Shown here: positions 16,082 to 25,036 of the stretch, in pieces
Layout of the letters: every line of letters begins with the position of its first letter
Numbering within the stretch: position 1 is the stretch's first letter
IMG/VR virus record: IMGVR_UViG_3300008267_000126
Coordinates: 1 to 39,973 of that record
Strand: one strand, 5' to 3'
DNA: 39,973 nucleotides
Source: a virus
The notes under the pieces: generated by a model
The model's input: only the letters and a program-made list of their open reading frames with translations
The model's database searches: none
What the model was told of the DNA's origin: nothing
Program-made: the position numbers and the translations under genes

Positions 16082-17713
16082 TTAGGCTGACTTGATACCA
16101 GTCACAACACCGTTCCATGCTGGAGCGTAGCAAACAAAGCCACCTCTCCAGTATGTGCTGAACTCGTATGCGAACTGAGTTACTGGCCATTGGACTCCCA
16201 TGTAGTCCTGAACGTTGACAACTGCCCATACGTCAGAGACCTCGGTGTCCGGGATTGGCAAGGTGTAAGACAGAACTGGTGCGACACCCTGTGGCAACCA
16301 AGGGTGAACAGTTAGGTCTACAAGCTTGCCTGTAACCTCGTTGTAGAGACCACCGATAACAGCACCACCCTTGTAGTCGCCTCGCTCGTCCTGAGTCAAG
16401 TTGAGGCGGTAGTTGGCGTTAGAGCCGTTCTTGATAGCGTCTGATAGTTGCTTGCGGTCTGATCCGTTCAACCAGATTTCGTCCGGATCTGCCTTTACGT
16501 TGTCGTATAACTGACCGAAGATAGTCTGGAACTCAACACCCGGGTTAGAGGTTGAGAACTGAGAGTTAGCTTCGTTCACTACACCACCAGCGAAGATTTG
16601 AGGCAAGATACCATCGTAACCAGTTGCGTATGCTGACGAGTCAACAGTTGGAGCAGTCACAGTTGAAGTGGTTGAGTAGATGATGTTGTCGTTCACGCTT
16701 GAACCGGATCCGAGAACACGACCATTTAGCGAGGTGAAACGTCCTTGGAACTTGGCGTTAGCGGCACCTGTTGTAGTACCGATGTAGACCTTAGTTCCTA
16801 GAGCTCCTGCTACGTTAGTGACGGCAATGTTTAGAACCTGAGTAGAAGTAATGGTAATGCTCTGAACAGTTGACGCAACCGACTCACCGAACGCACCAGC
16901 GTCAGAAGTACAGTAAACGTAGTAAGTTGTGTTAGCCAACCCGGTTTCGCCTGTTCCTGCCGCGCTCTGAGTAAGAGTCACAGTTGGAGCAGACAAAGCA
17001 CCTGATAGACCAGAGGCAGTTCCACGAGACATCAACAACATTCTTTCTTCCATCAACATAGATGCGTAAAGAGTTGAGGTTGATGACAACTGACGTAGAT
17101 CCTGATAACCCTGACCAGAGAAGTTAGCGTCAAAGCTTACTGCGTCTGATAGTGAGTATGAGAAGTAAGGGAATACTACGTCATCTGCGGTGTAGCCAAT
17201 CTTCGGACCACGCTCAAAGTTGATTGAACCAAAAGCAGTAGTTGTAGATTCGGTAACACCCGGCCATACCTGTCCCTGACCACCAGTTCCAGTACCTGTG
17301 TAACCAGTAATACGCTTGATGCGGTGAGAAGTACCGACACCTTTCTTGCGAACAATCTTGTTACGAAGAGGAGTTGGACGTGGCGTTAGCAACTTGGCTG
17401 GAGCTTCTAGGTCAAACGCGGCAAACGATGAAGACAATGGACTCGTTAGAGTAATGTCCTTTACGATGTCTGCGTTGACTGAACGCTGAACTGCCAGAGC
17501 TTGGTTTAGAGATCCGACAGCCTCGGGAGATAGAGACTTGTTAGCAACAAGAGCCTCAATCTGAGCAGTTGGATCAGCCTGAACTGGCTGACCCGGGAGG
17601 GATGATGGAGCGGCGAAAGACTTGTTTAGAGTCTCAAGATACTCCTCCATGCGTACAGCAGATTCTTTAGGTGAAGACTCACCAAAGAGTTCTGTGGACT
17701 TGATTGGTTCCAT
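16082..17713 (-). CDS. Major capsid protein (HK97 fold), 543 aa
   Basis: The protein has a helical N-terminal delta-like region (residues 1-100) that is probably removed by the upstream protease. HK97-type elements follow: an N-arm/E-loop area around ITGYTGTGTGGQGQVWPGVTE and a spine-helix area around SRGTASGLSGAL. Residues about 240-345 look like an inserted beta-sandwich domain (APTVTLTQSAAGTGETGLAN, then TTYYVYCTSDAGAFGESVAS), as in capsids with surface I-domains. The C-terminal part with DPDEIWLNGSDRKQLSDAIK and DYMGVQWPVTQFAYEFSTYWRG is the P/A domain. AGGAG precedes the ATG. Confidence 0.9.
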   Translation of the reverse strand: MEPIKSTELFGESSPKESAVRMEEYLETLNKSFAAPSSLPGQPVQADPTAQIEALVANKSLSPEAVGSLNQALAVQRSVNADIVKDITLTSPLSSSFAAFDLEAPAKLLTPRPTPLRNKIVRKKGVGTSHRIKRITGYTGTGTGGQGQVWPGVTESTTTAFGSINFERGPKIGYTADDVVFPYFSYSLSDAVSFDANFSGQGYQDLRQLSSTSTLYASMLMEERMLLMSRGTASGLSGALSAPTVTLTQSAAGTGETGLANTTYYVYCTSDAGAFGESVASTVQSITITSTQVLNIAVTNVAGALGTKVYIGTTTGAANAKFQGRFTSLNGRVLGSGSSVNDNIIYSTTSTVTAPTVDSSAYATGYDGILPQIFAGGVVNEANSQFSTSNPGVEFQTIFGQLYDNVKADPDEIWLNGSDRKQLSDAIKNGSNANYRLNLTQDERGDYKGGAVIGGLYNEVTGKLVDLTVHPWLPQGVAPVLSYTLPIPDTEVSDVWAVVNVQDYMGVQWPVTQFAYEFSTYWRGGFVCYAPAWNGVVTGIKSA

Positions 17714-17718
17714 TTGAC

Positions 17719-19491
17719 TTACTCTCCTTTAGAGTTAGCTTGTAGGCGAGCCTCCTCAGCGAGTTCCTTGTAACCTTTACGGAGTACAGGATCGCTAGTT
17801 TGGTCTGCCTTGAGTGAATACTCTGCCGCCTTTTGGAGCAGAGCGATTTGGTTGTAGTTAGAAGTAACTCCACCGGATCGCTTAGGACCGGACGGAGCAA
17901 CTGCTTTCTGTGCCAGCACCAACTCACCCGCAAGCCGAGACTTCTCCAACTGCTCTGCCTCTAACGCAGACTTGAGTAGAGTTATCTCCTCTGTTACAGA
18001 TGCCTTAGCTTGTGCTACGGCTTTCTCAACGATAGAGGTTAGTTGCTCTTCGTTGAAATCTATTGTGACGGACTTTTCAGCATCCGTTTCTTCATCGGAC
18101 TCGGCAGACTTGTAGCACTTGTAGCACTTGCCCTCCATAGCCTTATCGTCAAGATCCGATCCGCACTCTTTACACTTCATCTCTTCCGAGACATCTTTCA
18201 TCGCCATTGTTGCTGACTCCTCCTCGGACTCTTCTTCAACGTCTGTTACGACCGGGTTCTCAACCTCGCCGTTAGCGACTTCACCCTCATACCACTCAAA
18301 CAGATGATGAACTGCCTCTAAGAGTTGCGTTAGGGAATAAGTTTCATCTTCTCCCTCAGCCAACTCCTTAGCCTCAACCTGAATCAGATTGGCTAACTCG
18401 GTGCGAGCTCTATCAAACGTTGCTTGGTCAAACTTCTTTAGTGACGCAGAGAACGACTTGGCAACGTTTAGTAGTTCGGCCGCTTTCTCTACTTCAGGAT
18501 CTCCAACCGGAGTCTCCTCAGTTACGGCTGGCTCACTAGACTCAACCACTTCTTCACCCGGGTCTACAACCTCGGGAACAACTTGCTCCTCAGAGCTTTC
18601 AAGACTCTCCTCCACAGGAGCGTCTACTTGTTCTACTGCCATGAGTTCTCCGTCCTCTGCCGCCTTAGCGAGCATTAGTTTCGCATTTGGATTCGCTGGT
18701 CTATCAACCAGACTTACTTCCACAATAGTCCCATCTATGATACGACCGCCAGCCGCCTTTTCGTCTCGGATGATACGAGGCGAACGGATCCCAATAGAGA
18801 AACCTTTAAGGACTCCTGTTTCAACTTTCTTGACGCTCACCGGATCTACGACCAGAGCCGTAATGTAGTGACCATCGCTCTTGAGTTCGTAGTCTGTCGC
18901 AACTCCAGCGGCTATGTTGGAGTGTTGCTCCCGGACGTTGCCTCCAGACATCATCCAATCTGGCATCGCTCTCTTGAGCCAAGCTTCATCGCAAATTTGT
19001 TGGTCTATGTCTATTGAGTCGTCAGTGGCTTTACCATAGACAGTTAGAGTTCCGTCCGGGTTCTTGTCTGCTTTCTCAATGCTTGCGTATGAATGAGCTA
19101 TACGTTCAGCCATCTCGCTCCTCTGGATTGTTGAAGTATCAGATTTAGATACAAGTGTAGCAGTCTTAGTCTTCTCTCCGTCACCGATTCGGTTCACCCA
19201 ACTCCGTCCCGGATCTCCTCCCCAAGAGTCCCAGGCTACTCTGCCCGGACTTGGAAATCCTTTCTCACCCGAGTTGAATCCCTCGGCTTTACGATCCACT
19301 TCGTGGCGAGCAAAGAACGAACGCATACGATTTATGGTCTCTTGACTTACTGCTTGACCCGAGGCGAGTTGTGATGCTCTACGTCTACCAGTCGGAGTGA
19401 AACCATCGCCAGCAAGTCCGTCTTCAATCCACTTGATAGCTCTGCGAGCGGCGGATCTTACGCCAGCAGGAGGTGAGAATGTTTCAGGCAT
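17719..19491 (-). CDS. XkdF-like prohead protease fused to a scaffold-like C-terminus, 590 aa
   Basis: The N-terminal domain (PETFSPPAGVRSAARRAIKWIEDGLAGDGF, then GFPSPGRVAWDSWGGDPGRSWV) is a conserved extra module. A serine protease domain of the XkdF type follows: VYGKATDDSIDIDQQICDE, REQHSNIAAGVA, LKGFSIGIRSPRI, EVSLVDRPANPNA. The rest is an acidic linker, a four-cysteine zinc motif (CKECG..CYKCY) and a coiled-coil C-terminus that could serve as scaffold. I chose ATG at 19491 (MPETF); the longer frame to 19569 runs into the previous gene. Confidence 0.82.
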   Translation of the reverse strand: MPETFSPPAGVRSAARRAIKWIEDGLAGDGFTPTGRRRASQLASGQAVSQETINRMRSFFARHEVDRKAEGFNSGEKGFPSPGRVAWDSWGGDPGRSWVNRIGDGEKTKTATLVSKSDTSTIQRSEMAERIAHSYASIEKADKNPDGTLTVYGKATDDSIDIDQQICDEAWLKRAMPDWMMSGGNVREQHSNIAAGVATDYELKSDGHYITALVVDPVSVKKVETGVLKGFSIGIRSPRIIRDEKAAGGRIIDGTIVEVSLVDRPANPNAKLMLAKAAEDGELMAVEQVDAPVEESLESSEEQVVPEVVDPGEEVVESSEPAVTEETPVGDPEVEKAAELLNVAKSFSASLKKFDQATFDRARTELANLIQVEAKELAEGEDETYSLTQLLEAVHHLFEWYEGEVANGEVENPVVTDVEEESEEESATMAMKDVSEEMKCKECGSDLDDKAMEGKCYKCYKSAESDEETDAEKSVTIDFNEEQLTSIVEKAVAQAKASVTEEITLLKSALEAEQLEKSRLAGELVLAQKAVAPSGPKRSGGVTSNYNQIALLQKAAEYSLKADQTSDPVLRKGYKELAEEARLQANSKGE

Positions 19492-19498
19492 TAGAGTC

Positions 19499-19783
19499 CT
19501 AAATTCCCGAGTAGAGTATAGAAATGTCATCAGGCTCAGTAGCAACTGAGGCAATCGCCCAAAGTTCATCGCCAGCGTTCAACCAGATTTGTTGAGTTGC
19601 GTTAGCTCCCAGAGTTTGTCCGTGATTAGCTCCATTAGTGGCAACGGCACTAGATGCTCCAATAAAGATGGATGACGAGTGACCATTAGAAACTTGAACG
19701 GCTGTATACGGCAGACCTTTAGGCAGAACAAAGATTCGGGTTGCTGTTGTTCCAACTGTTGCGTTTACTTGAGCGAATGCCAT
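19499..19783 (-). CDS. Small beta-rich structural protein, 94 aa
   Basis: The product is hydrophobic and beta-rich, with ATRIFVLPKGLPYTAVQVSNGHSSSIFIGASSAV. The end LNAGDELWAIASVATEPDDISILYSGI resembles small virion proteins placed near protease and capsid genes. A decoration or head-fibre role is plausible; no firm family call is made. Confidence 0.65.
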   Translation of the reverse strand: MAFAQVNATVGTTATRIFVLPKGLPYTAVQVSNGHSSSIFIGASSAVATNGANHGQTLGANATQQIWLNAGDELWAIASVATEPDDISILYSGI

Positions 19784-19830
19784 GGAGATAAACCTCTCTT
19801 CAACCTCATTGTAGTTTGAGGTGGTCTCAT

Positions 19831-20697
19831 TTAGTCACGAACAGGTGACGAGTCATCTTCAATAAATGGTAACACAGAGCAACGACAATTCGGGTGAGCA
19901 GGTGGTTCAGTATCTCCAGACGGGAACTCCGATCCGAGAGGTATCGGTCCAGCCTCAGCGTTCTCCTCACAATAGTCGCAACCTTCAAGAGCGAACCACT
20001 CCACCCGGTCTAAACCAAGTTCGTTGTAAGTGTCCATAGAGGCGACACTCATAGCTCGGTTCATCTCCGTATTCGCTATCGTCAACGCACGTTGCGGATC
20101 TTTACTCAATCCACGAATCCCTGCCGCTATAAACTCCTTGGCAACTTGCTTGTCCGTCAACCCGAGACCGAGAGCGTCAGCAAGTATCGTACCGATTCGT
20201 TCTCGGCTAGTCTGCGAGATCCCTTGAATAGTGATTGGCTTAGTCCGGTTGAGCAGAGCATCTAGTCCACCTTTAGGACGGAGGAGAGCCTCGGCCGCTC
20301 TATACCCGGGTTTCCAGTTAGCCCAATCAAACCGGGTTGGCTGTTTAGGATCTAGTTTCGGCGGCTTAGGTTCAGGAGCTTTAGTCTTCACTCGGAGACG
20401 TATTCCCCGAGCCTGACGTGTAAGTTCGTTGGCAAGATCCTCACCGAGAATCCACCCGGACGCATAAACCCGGTCCATGATTTCAGAGAGACGTTTCGGG
20501 TCAATAGAGACGTGGACTTTAGCCCAATCTCTAGCCTCTTGAGGTGTGAGTTGAGATCCGGGAGGGAACGAGTTGAGGAAGTCTTCGGCTATCTTGTCCG
20601 GGTCTAATCCTTGACGGATCGCAACTCTAATCTCGTCAGCCAACCTAGAGGCAGTACGGACTAAAGCTCCATCAGCCGCTAAAGTTGTAGACCTCAT
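19831..20697 (-). CDS. MuF-like minor head protein, 288 aa
   Basis: The C-terminal half has the MuF pattern: TLIANTE-like ALTIANTEMNRAMSVASMDTYNELG, VEWFALEGCDYCEENAEAGP, and the closing AHPNCRCSVLPF. Cysteine pairs may hold a metal. MuF proteins associate with the portal and are packaged in the head. The start overlaps the portal stop as ATGA. Confidence 0.85.
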   Translation of the reverse strand: MRSTTLAADGALVRTASRLADEIRVAIRQGLDPDKIAEDFLNSFPPGSQLTPQEARDWAKVHVSIDPKRLSEIMDRVYASGWILGEDLANELTRQARGIRLRVKTKAPEPKPPKLDPKQPTRFDWANWKPGYRAAEALLRPKGGLDALLNRTKPITIQGISQTSRERIGTILADALGLGLTDKQVAKEFIAAGIRGLSKDPQRALTIANTEMNRAMSVASMDTYNELGLDRVEWFALEGCDYCEENAEAGPIPLGSEFPSGDTEPPAHPNCRCSVLPFIEDDSSPVRD

Positions 20698-22559
20698 AAG
20701 TATCGTTCAGCGTACCAGCGAGCAGAGTCAAAGTCTCTAGCCTCAACGAACTTGTTGAGTGTCTGAGCGTAACTAGCAGAGAGAGCAACAAACTCAAAGG
20801 ACCGGGACGGAGACTTACGGATCCAACGGATAAACTGGCGGATCTCCTCCTTAGCGGCTTTCTCCTTAGCGTCCTCCTCAACGTCTTCTTCACTTGGCTC
20901 AACTTGGTCTGTCTCGGGTTGCTCCTCAACAGGCTCTTCTGGCGACTCCTCAACCTGTCCGGGTTCTGCCTCAGTCTCCCCGGGTTGTAGCTCTTCATCG
21001 GTTGCGTCAACTAGAGATCCTGTTGACAAGTCCATAAGTCCGTTCTCCGTAATGAAGTAACCAGCCATACCACTCAAGAAGATTGGAGTGTCTGCCTCTT
21101 CTGCCTCAAGCAACGGAAGACCTGCTTTAGCTCTAGCCTCGTTGATGGCGAGAGATCCGTTCTTTAGTCTGATGTCGTCAGCCTGAGCCATCGCAGTATC
21201 ATCGTGACGACCGGACGGCATGAACTTAAACTCTAGTTCTCTTGGCATACCTAGATAGACGTAAGACAGGTGCGACAACATCCGTCCCATCCAGCGACTC
21301 AACGGCACTAAACCAATCACTTCACTAGAGGTTGACTCGCCATCTTGGAATCCAGCACCACCGAGACCAGACTCTGGATTTATACCAATCTCGCTTGGCA
21401 TTACGCCGAAGTGTCCACAGATAGAGTTGACGAGCCACTTGTCTAAAGTGTCTTTGAACTTTTCGCCGTAACCCTCAAACTGAACAGGATCTAATCCAGC
21501 CGGGAGCAACGTTGCTTTACGTCTCTGCTCTGTCTGCCCTCCGAGGTTGTCGTTCAAGATGTTCTCGTAAGCTCGGAGCAAGTCCGGGTTGTTACCAAAG
21601 TTAGCGTCAGACTTGAGCATAAGATCCGGGAGAACACCATCGGTGTATTCGGCTCTCAACCATTGCTGTCTGCGAAGATAAATGTCGGCGATTGGCAACG
21701 CTCTTTCAACAGGAGAGTAACCATACACGCTCATAGTGCGTCTGTTACGGACTAAATAAGACAACTCGTCAGAAGTGAAGATGCCGTCAGCCGTTGGAGT
21801 TTCATCTGGAGCTGAGAACTCGGATCTCGGGAAACCAAAGAGGATCTGCTGGAACGCCGCGTTAGGTGGAGTTGGTCTCATACCCCGGTCATCTATCAGA
21901 GGCTTTATCGTAGAGCCGTCTAGTATCTGAAGTCCATGTAGACTCTGACCGATAGTCTTCTGAGGCCAAACCGCCCAAGCGTCTAGGACTAGCACGTCTT
22001 CAAGAGCCATGTTCAACCAATCGGCGAAGATAAGTCCATTACTCGGATCGGGAGTCTTCCAGAACGCTCTAAGTCTCGCAATTTCTGGAGTGAAGTTCTC
22101 TTTAGCGACCTGTTGAGCTCGGAGAGCAGACAACCCGGTCTCCTTAGCGACTTTCTCGGTTGCGTCATCCGTTAGTACGATGTCCCAATCAAGACCAACC
22201 ATCTTATTCTTCATCGCCTCTATACAACGTCTAATGATGTCTATCTGGTCTGCGGCGGCTCGGAGCGTCTTGAACGGAACAAGTCTTGTCTCTGTGATGT
22301 TGATGTTCTGAGCAACTTGATACTCGTAACGTCTCGGATCTGGTCTGCCGTCTGAACGGACCGGGTTTATCGCACCCGGGATTATAGGCATACCCGGAGC
22401 AAACGGAACAGACGCAAGATTAGGATTACGCTCTAACGGAACACTTGTGCCGATCCCTTGCTGTTGCGGGAGGAGGTTCGTGTTGATTGGAGTTACTGTC
22501 GGAGCGACCTTGGTTATCTCGGTTGCGAGGCGAGTTACAAAGTTATCAAATAGTCCCAT
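20694..22559 (-). CDS. Portal protein, 621 aa
   Basis: The product shows the usual portal layout. A stem/wing region carries DIIRRCIEAMKNKMVGLDW, then ADWLNMALEDVLVLDAWAVWP, GYSPVERALPIADIYLRRQQWL, and the crown helices around DKWLVNSICGHFGVMPSEIG. After residue 510 an unusually acidic, proline-rich tail (EELQPGETEAEPGQVEESPE and on) ends in a helical RWIRKSPSRSFEFVALS segment. It forms the dodecameric DNA channel and lies directly after terminase. Confidence 0.92.
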   Translation of the reverse strand: MGLFDNFVTRLATEITKVAPTVTPINTNLLPQQQGIGTSVPLERNPNLASVPFAPGMPIIPGAINPVRSDGRPDPRRYEYQVAQNINITETRLVPFKTLRAAADQIDIIRRCIEAMKNKMVGLDWDIVLTDDATEKVAKETGLSALRAQQVAKENFTPEIARLRAFWKTPDPSNGLIFADWLNMALEDVLVLDAWAVWPQKTIGQSLHGLQILDGSTIKPLIDDRGMRPTPPNAAFQQILFGFPRSEFSAPDETPTADGIFTSDELSYLVRNRRTMSVYGYSPVERALPIADIYLRRQQWLRAEYTDGVLPDLMLKSDANFGNNPDLLRAYENILNDNLGGQTEQRRKATLLPAGLDPVQFEGYGEKFKDTLDKWLVNSICGHFGVMPSEIGINPESGLGGAGFQDGESTSSEVIGLVPLSRWMGRMLSHLSYVYLGMPRELEFKFMPSGRHDDTAMAQADDIRLKNGSLAINEARAKAGLPLLEAEEADTPIFLSGMAGYFITENGLMDLSTGSLVDATDEELQPGETEAEPGQVEESPEEPVEEQPETDQVEPSEEDVEEDAKEKAAKEEIRQFIRWIRKSPSRSFEFVALSASYAQTLNKFVEARDFDSARWYAERYL

Positions 22560-22563
22560 GCGG

Positions 22564-23919
22564 TTATCCTAACGCCTGATGGCAAGACGGGCAGAACTTG
22601 GCTGTCTTCGGTGCTGGCATCCGACAAGATGGACAGAACTGAGCGAGAGCCGCTATACCTAGCATAGAGGACGCTCCCTCCATTAAGTCCGTCATCGCCC
22701 AAACTAAAGCATCAAGTCTGTCTGGTGAGAAGTCTGCGAGTGGAGTGTAGTTCGTCATCTGATCCTCTAGTTGAGGGAACGATCCGACATGGTGAGCTCG
22801 GTGTTGCTCGTAGAGAGATGCGACAGGTTCGGCTCTAAGTAACTTGCCTCGGGTTGCCGTAACTTTCTTGTAAGGGATAAGCGGATCTACTTGTCGGAGG
22901 AGAGCCTCAATCATGTCGCCTCCATTGTTGCCCTCACCGATGATGCGATCCGCTTTATGACGATAGTACGCCTCTACTGCTGTCCTCGCCCAAGCGTCCG
23001 GTCCTGCTCTACGACTCAAGTCCTCTAAGACGTAATAGTGTCCATCGCTCGTAACTCCAGCGACCACGATACCTGTTTCGTCAGAGTCCGGTCTGGACGT
23101 TACGGCAGGATCTATGGCGACTACGATCCGGATCAGAGGAGGACACTCTTGAACCCGGGTTTCATCTAAGAGCGTGTTAGTCCATAGAGCTCCGTCAACC
23201 TCGTCAATGATTTCGCCGTAAAGCTCTTGCCGTCCGAGGCGTGTTCCCTCGTAACGTAGTTTGAGATCCGCTAGAGCCGTTGGAGCCAGATTGTCTGCGT
23301 TGTCAAAGGTTGAACCCCGGGTGACTACGACAGAGCCGTCTGTCCGGGTTGCGAGGGATCGGATAAGGGACGTTGGTCTCGGAGTCGTGGTGACAATAAT
23401 ACGAGGCTTGTCGCCTAGACGTAGACCGAACTGGAGTTGATCCCAAGCATCCGTGTAGCGATAGGCCGCTAACTCGTCACACCAAGCTCCGTGATGTTGA
23501 GGTCCACGAAATCGGTCTGGTTTGTCTGCCGAGAAGAGTTTGATACGAGAGCCGTTAGTGAGGAGGATCTCTCCGAGAGACCTGTTCCAATCCTTGAGCA
23601 TCTTGTAACGTCTCAACACTCCGAGAATCCCGGACTCTCCCTCAGCACAAGTGTCTCTAGCGTCAGCGTAAGTTGGAGCGACTATCGCCCAACGAGTGTT
23701 TGGTTGAGAGATTGCTTGGTCTGCCAGCCACTCGGCCGCCGTCCTAGTCTTCCCTGCTCCACGTCCAGCCAGATAGAGCCAGACGTTCCAATCGCCGTCA
23801 GGAGCTAACTGTTCCGTTCTGGCTTGCTCCACTCTCCAGCGGTAACGGCTTGCCCGGATCCACTGAGCCGAGTAGTCCAATGATGCGTTCAATGTCTTCG
23901 TTGTAGTCGTAGTTGCCAT
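22564..23919 (-). CDS. terL: Terminase large subunit with C-terminal zinc ribbon, 451 aa
   Basis: The ATPase domain has Walker A AGRGAGKT at residues 51-58 and Walker B WCDELAAY near 136. The RNase H-like nuclease has VAIDPAVTSRPDSDETGIVVAG, RIIGEGNNGGDMIEALL and the final DRLDALVWAMTD. The last 25 residues add CPSC and CPSC pairs, a zinc ribbon that most large terminases lack. The ATG at 23919 has AGAGGTGG 9 bases upstream, although this gives a 122-base overlap with the small subunit; a GTG at 23832 is the alternative. Confidence 0.93.
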   Translation of the reverse strand: MATTTTTKTLNASLDYSAQWIRASRYRWRVEQARTEQLAPDGDWNVWLYLAGRGAGKTRTAAEWLADQAISQPNTRWAIVAPTYADARDTCAEGESGILGVLRRYKMLKDWNRSLGEILLTNGSRIKLFSADKPDRFRGPQHHGAWCDELAAYRYTDAWDQLQFGLRLGDKPRIIVTTTPRPTSLIRSLATRTDGSVVVTRGSTFDNADNLAPTALADLKLRYEGTRLGRQELYGEIIDEVDGALWTNTLLDETRVQECPPLIRIVVAIDPAVTSRPDSDETGIVVAGVTSDGHYYVLEDLSRRAGPDAWARTAVEAYYRHKADRIIGEGNNGGDMIEALLRQVDPLIPYKKVTATRGKLLRAEPVASLYEQHRAHHVGSFPQLEDQMTNYTPLADFSPDRLDALVWAMTDLMEGASSMLGIAALAQFCPSCRMPAPKTAKFCPSCHQALG

Positions 23920-24283
23920 CGTAGTTCACCACCTCTGCCTGAACCCGAGTCGGAGCTTCAAGTCCGAGGAGTTTCGCTCTCCGATCCATAACCTTTAGAA
24001 CGACCTCTGCCGCTCTCTTATCTCTCTCCACGATTGCTGGAGTCCAGAACGCTCTCTGAATCCGGTCTAACCTGTCCAACTCTAAGTCTCGGATCTCGTC
24101 AACACTTTCACGTTGAACCCGGGACACAACTCTCGCATACGCTTTCTGAGCTCCCGAGGCGTTCGCATAACCAACGGCTAAAGCAATCCTCTCCCAAGTT
24201 TCACCGGATCGCCGTAACTCAAGGACTTTATTCTCTTTATCAAACTGTTCGGGAGGGACAGACTTGCGTTTCTTTGTCGCCAC
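23798..24283 (-). CDS. terS: Terminase small subunit, 161 aa
   Basis: The product has a helix-turn-helix-like N-terminal region (KVLELRRSGETWERIALAVGYANASGAQKAYARVV). A helical oligomerisation region with ELDRLDRIQRAFWTPAIVERDKRAAEVVLKVMDRRAKLLGLEAP follows, typical of actinophage small terminases. I chose GTG at 24283 (VATKKRKS) because GAGAGAGG lies upstream and the previous gene ends 17 bases before; the longer frame overlaps the kinase. It recognises phage DNA for packaging, possibly in modified form given its neighbours. Confidence 0.82.
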   Translation of the reverse strand: MATKKRKSVPPEQFDKENKVLELRRSGETWERIALAVGYANASGAQKAYARVVSRVQRESVDEIRDLELDRLDRIQRAFWTPAIVERDKRAAEVVLKVMDRRAKLLGLEAPTRVQAEVVNYDGNYDYNEDIERIIGLLGSVDPGKPLPLESGASQNGTVSS

Positions 24284-24300
24284 TATGGTTATCCTCTCTC

Positions 24301-24831
24301 TCAGGATAAATAGTATCGTATCTGTTCGGCTAATGCTAGTGGCGTGAGGGATCCGTCTAGGTTTATTGCGCCCCAACGTTGAGCGAGGTTGAGGTGTTTG
24401 GTTTGTCTGCCTTTGAGCCAAGTCGGATTCTGTGTGGCGAGGTTGTAGGCTCTGGCTCTAGCGATACGGCGTTCTTGTGCGACTCTAGGATCGGTGTTGA
24501 GGTGGAAGATTATGGTTTCTCCATGGTCTTTGGCTAGACGTATGAACCTGTCGTTCGCTAACCTGTCTCCCTCAGAGATTACGAGTCCGTCTATGCCGTC
24601 TCTATACCAGTTGGCGACTTGGTTGATGACTGCTTGCCCTAGAGTGTCTGTTCCAGAGAACGGAGGTCTATGCCAACCGAGTTGTATTGCCGATCCGTAT
24701 GGTGTGTCGTAAGTGACGTGTTTGACCGGGTGGAGTTCTAACGTGAGTTCCGTCCAAGGTTTCACTAGCTCTGCCGTCAGAGTTGACTTACCAGATCCTG
24801 GCTCTCCCAAGATGATTAGGGTTTTAGTCAT
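24301..24831 (-). CDS. P-loop DNA kinase of the 5-hydroxymethyl-pyrimidine (5-HMUDK-like) family
   Basis: Residues 9-17 are a P-loop (GEPGSGKST). The family signatures HVTYDTPYGSAIQLG, HRPPFSGTDTLG (54-65) and ISEGDRLAND (85-94) follow. In thymidine-hypermodifying phages such kinases phosphorylate 5-hydroxymethyluracil in DNA, making the 5-phosphomethyl base that the next enzyme attacks. At 176 residues it is the usual size. It is the last gene of the modification cassette and overlaps its neighbour by 8 bases. Family membership is recognised from motifs; the substrate base here is inferred. Confidence 0.83.
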   Translation of the reverse strand: MTKTLIILGEPGSGKSTLTAELVKPWTELTLELHPVKHVTYDTPYGSAIQLGWHRPPFSGTDTLGQAVINQVANWYRDGIDGLVISEGDRLANDRFIRLAKDHGETIIFHLNTDPRVAQERRIARARAYNLATQNPTWLKGRQTKHLNLAQRWGAINLDGSLTPLALAEQIRYYLS

Positions 24832-25036
24832 TTCTTTTCTTTTCTTCTGGTATGAACCCGAGTTGTCGTTCTGGTATCGGCTCTTTGTCGGCTATGTGAG
24901 TTATTGAGGCTAGTTCCCCTTGAAACTCTCTAGGTGGTTGGCACTTATGCGTTCTTCGCCACTCTCGTATCAACTTGAGTTCGTCATCTCGGTTGACCTC
25001 TATGGCGGCTCCACAAGAGCAAGTTTCGTTTATCAT
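24824..25036 (-). CDS. Small cysteine-bearing protein in the modification cassette, 70 aa
   Basis: I chose ATG at 25036, which overlaps the FAD-gene stop as TGATG; the longer frame would run back through that gene. The product starts MINETCSCGAAIEVNRDDELK and continues LIREWRRTHKC, giving C-x-C and a later His-x-Cys that could bind zinc. The tail is unstructured (PIPERQLGFIPEEKK). No family is recognised. Its fixed place between oxidoreductase and kinase suggests a carrier or DNA-targeting role. Confidence 0.7.
   Translation of the reverse strand: MINETCSCGAAIEVNRDDELKLIREWRRTHKCQPPREFQGELASITHIADKEPIPERQLGFIPEEKKRND

Noticed and set aside
18389-18868. Long plus-strand open frame (159 codons)
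   Set aside because: It is low-complexity Ser/Thr/Ala content opposite the acidic linker of the protease gene, without ribosome site or neighbours on that strand.
19801-19830. 6-bp hairpin ACCTCA..TGAGGT after the MuF gene as terminator
   Set aside because: The stem is short and no U-run follows; too weak to call.
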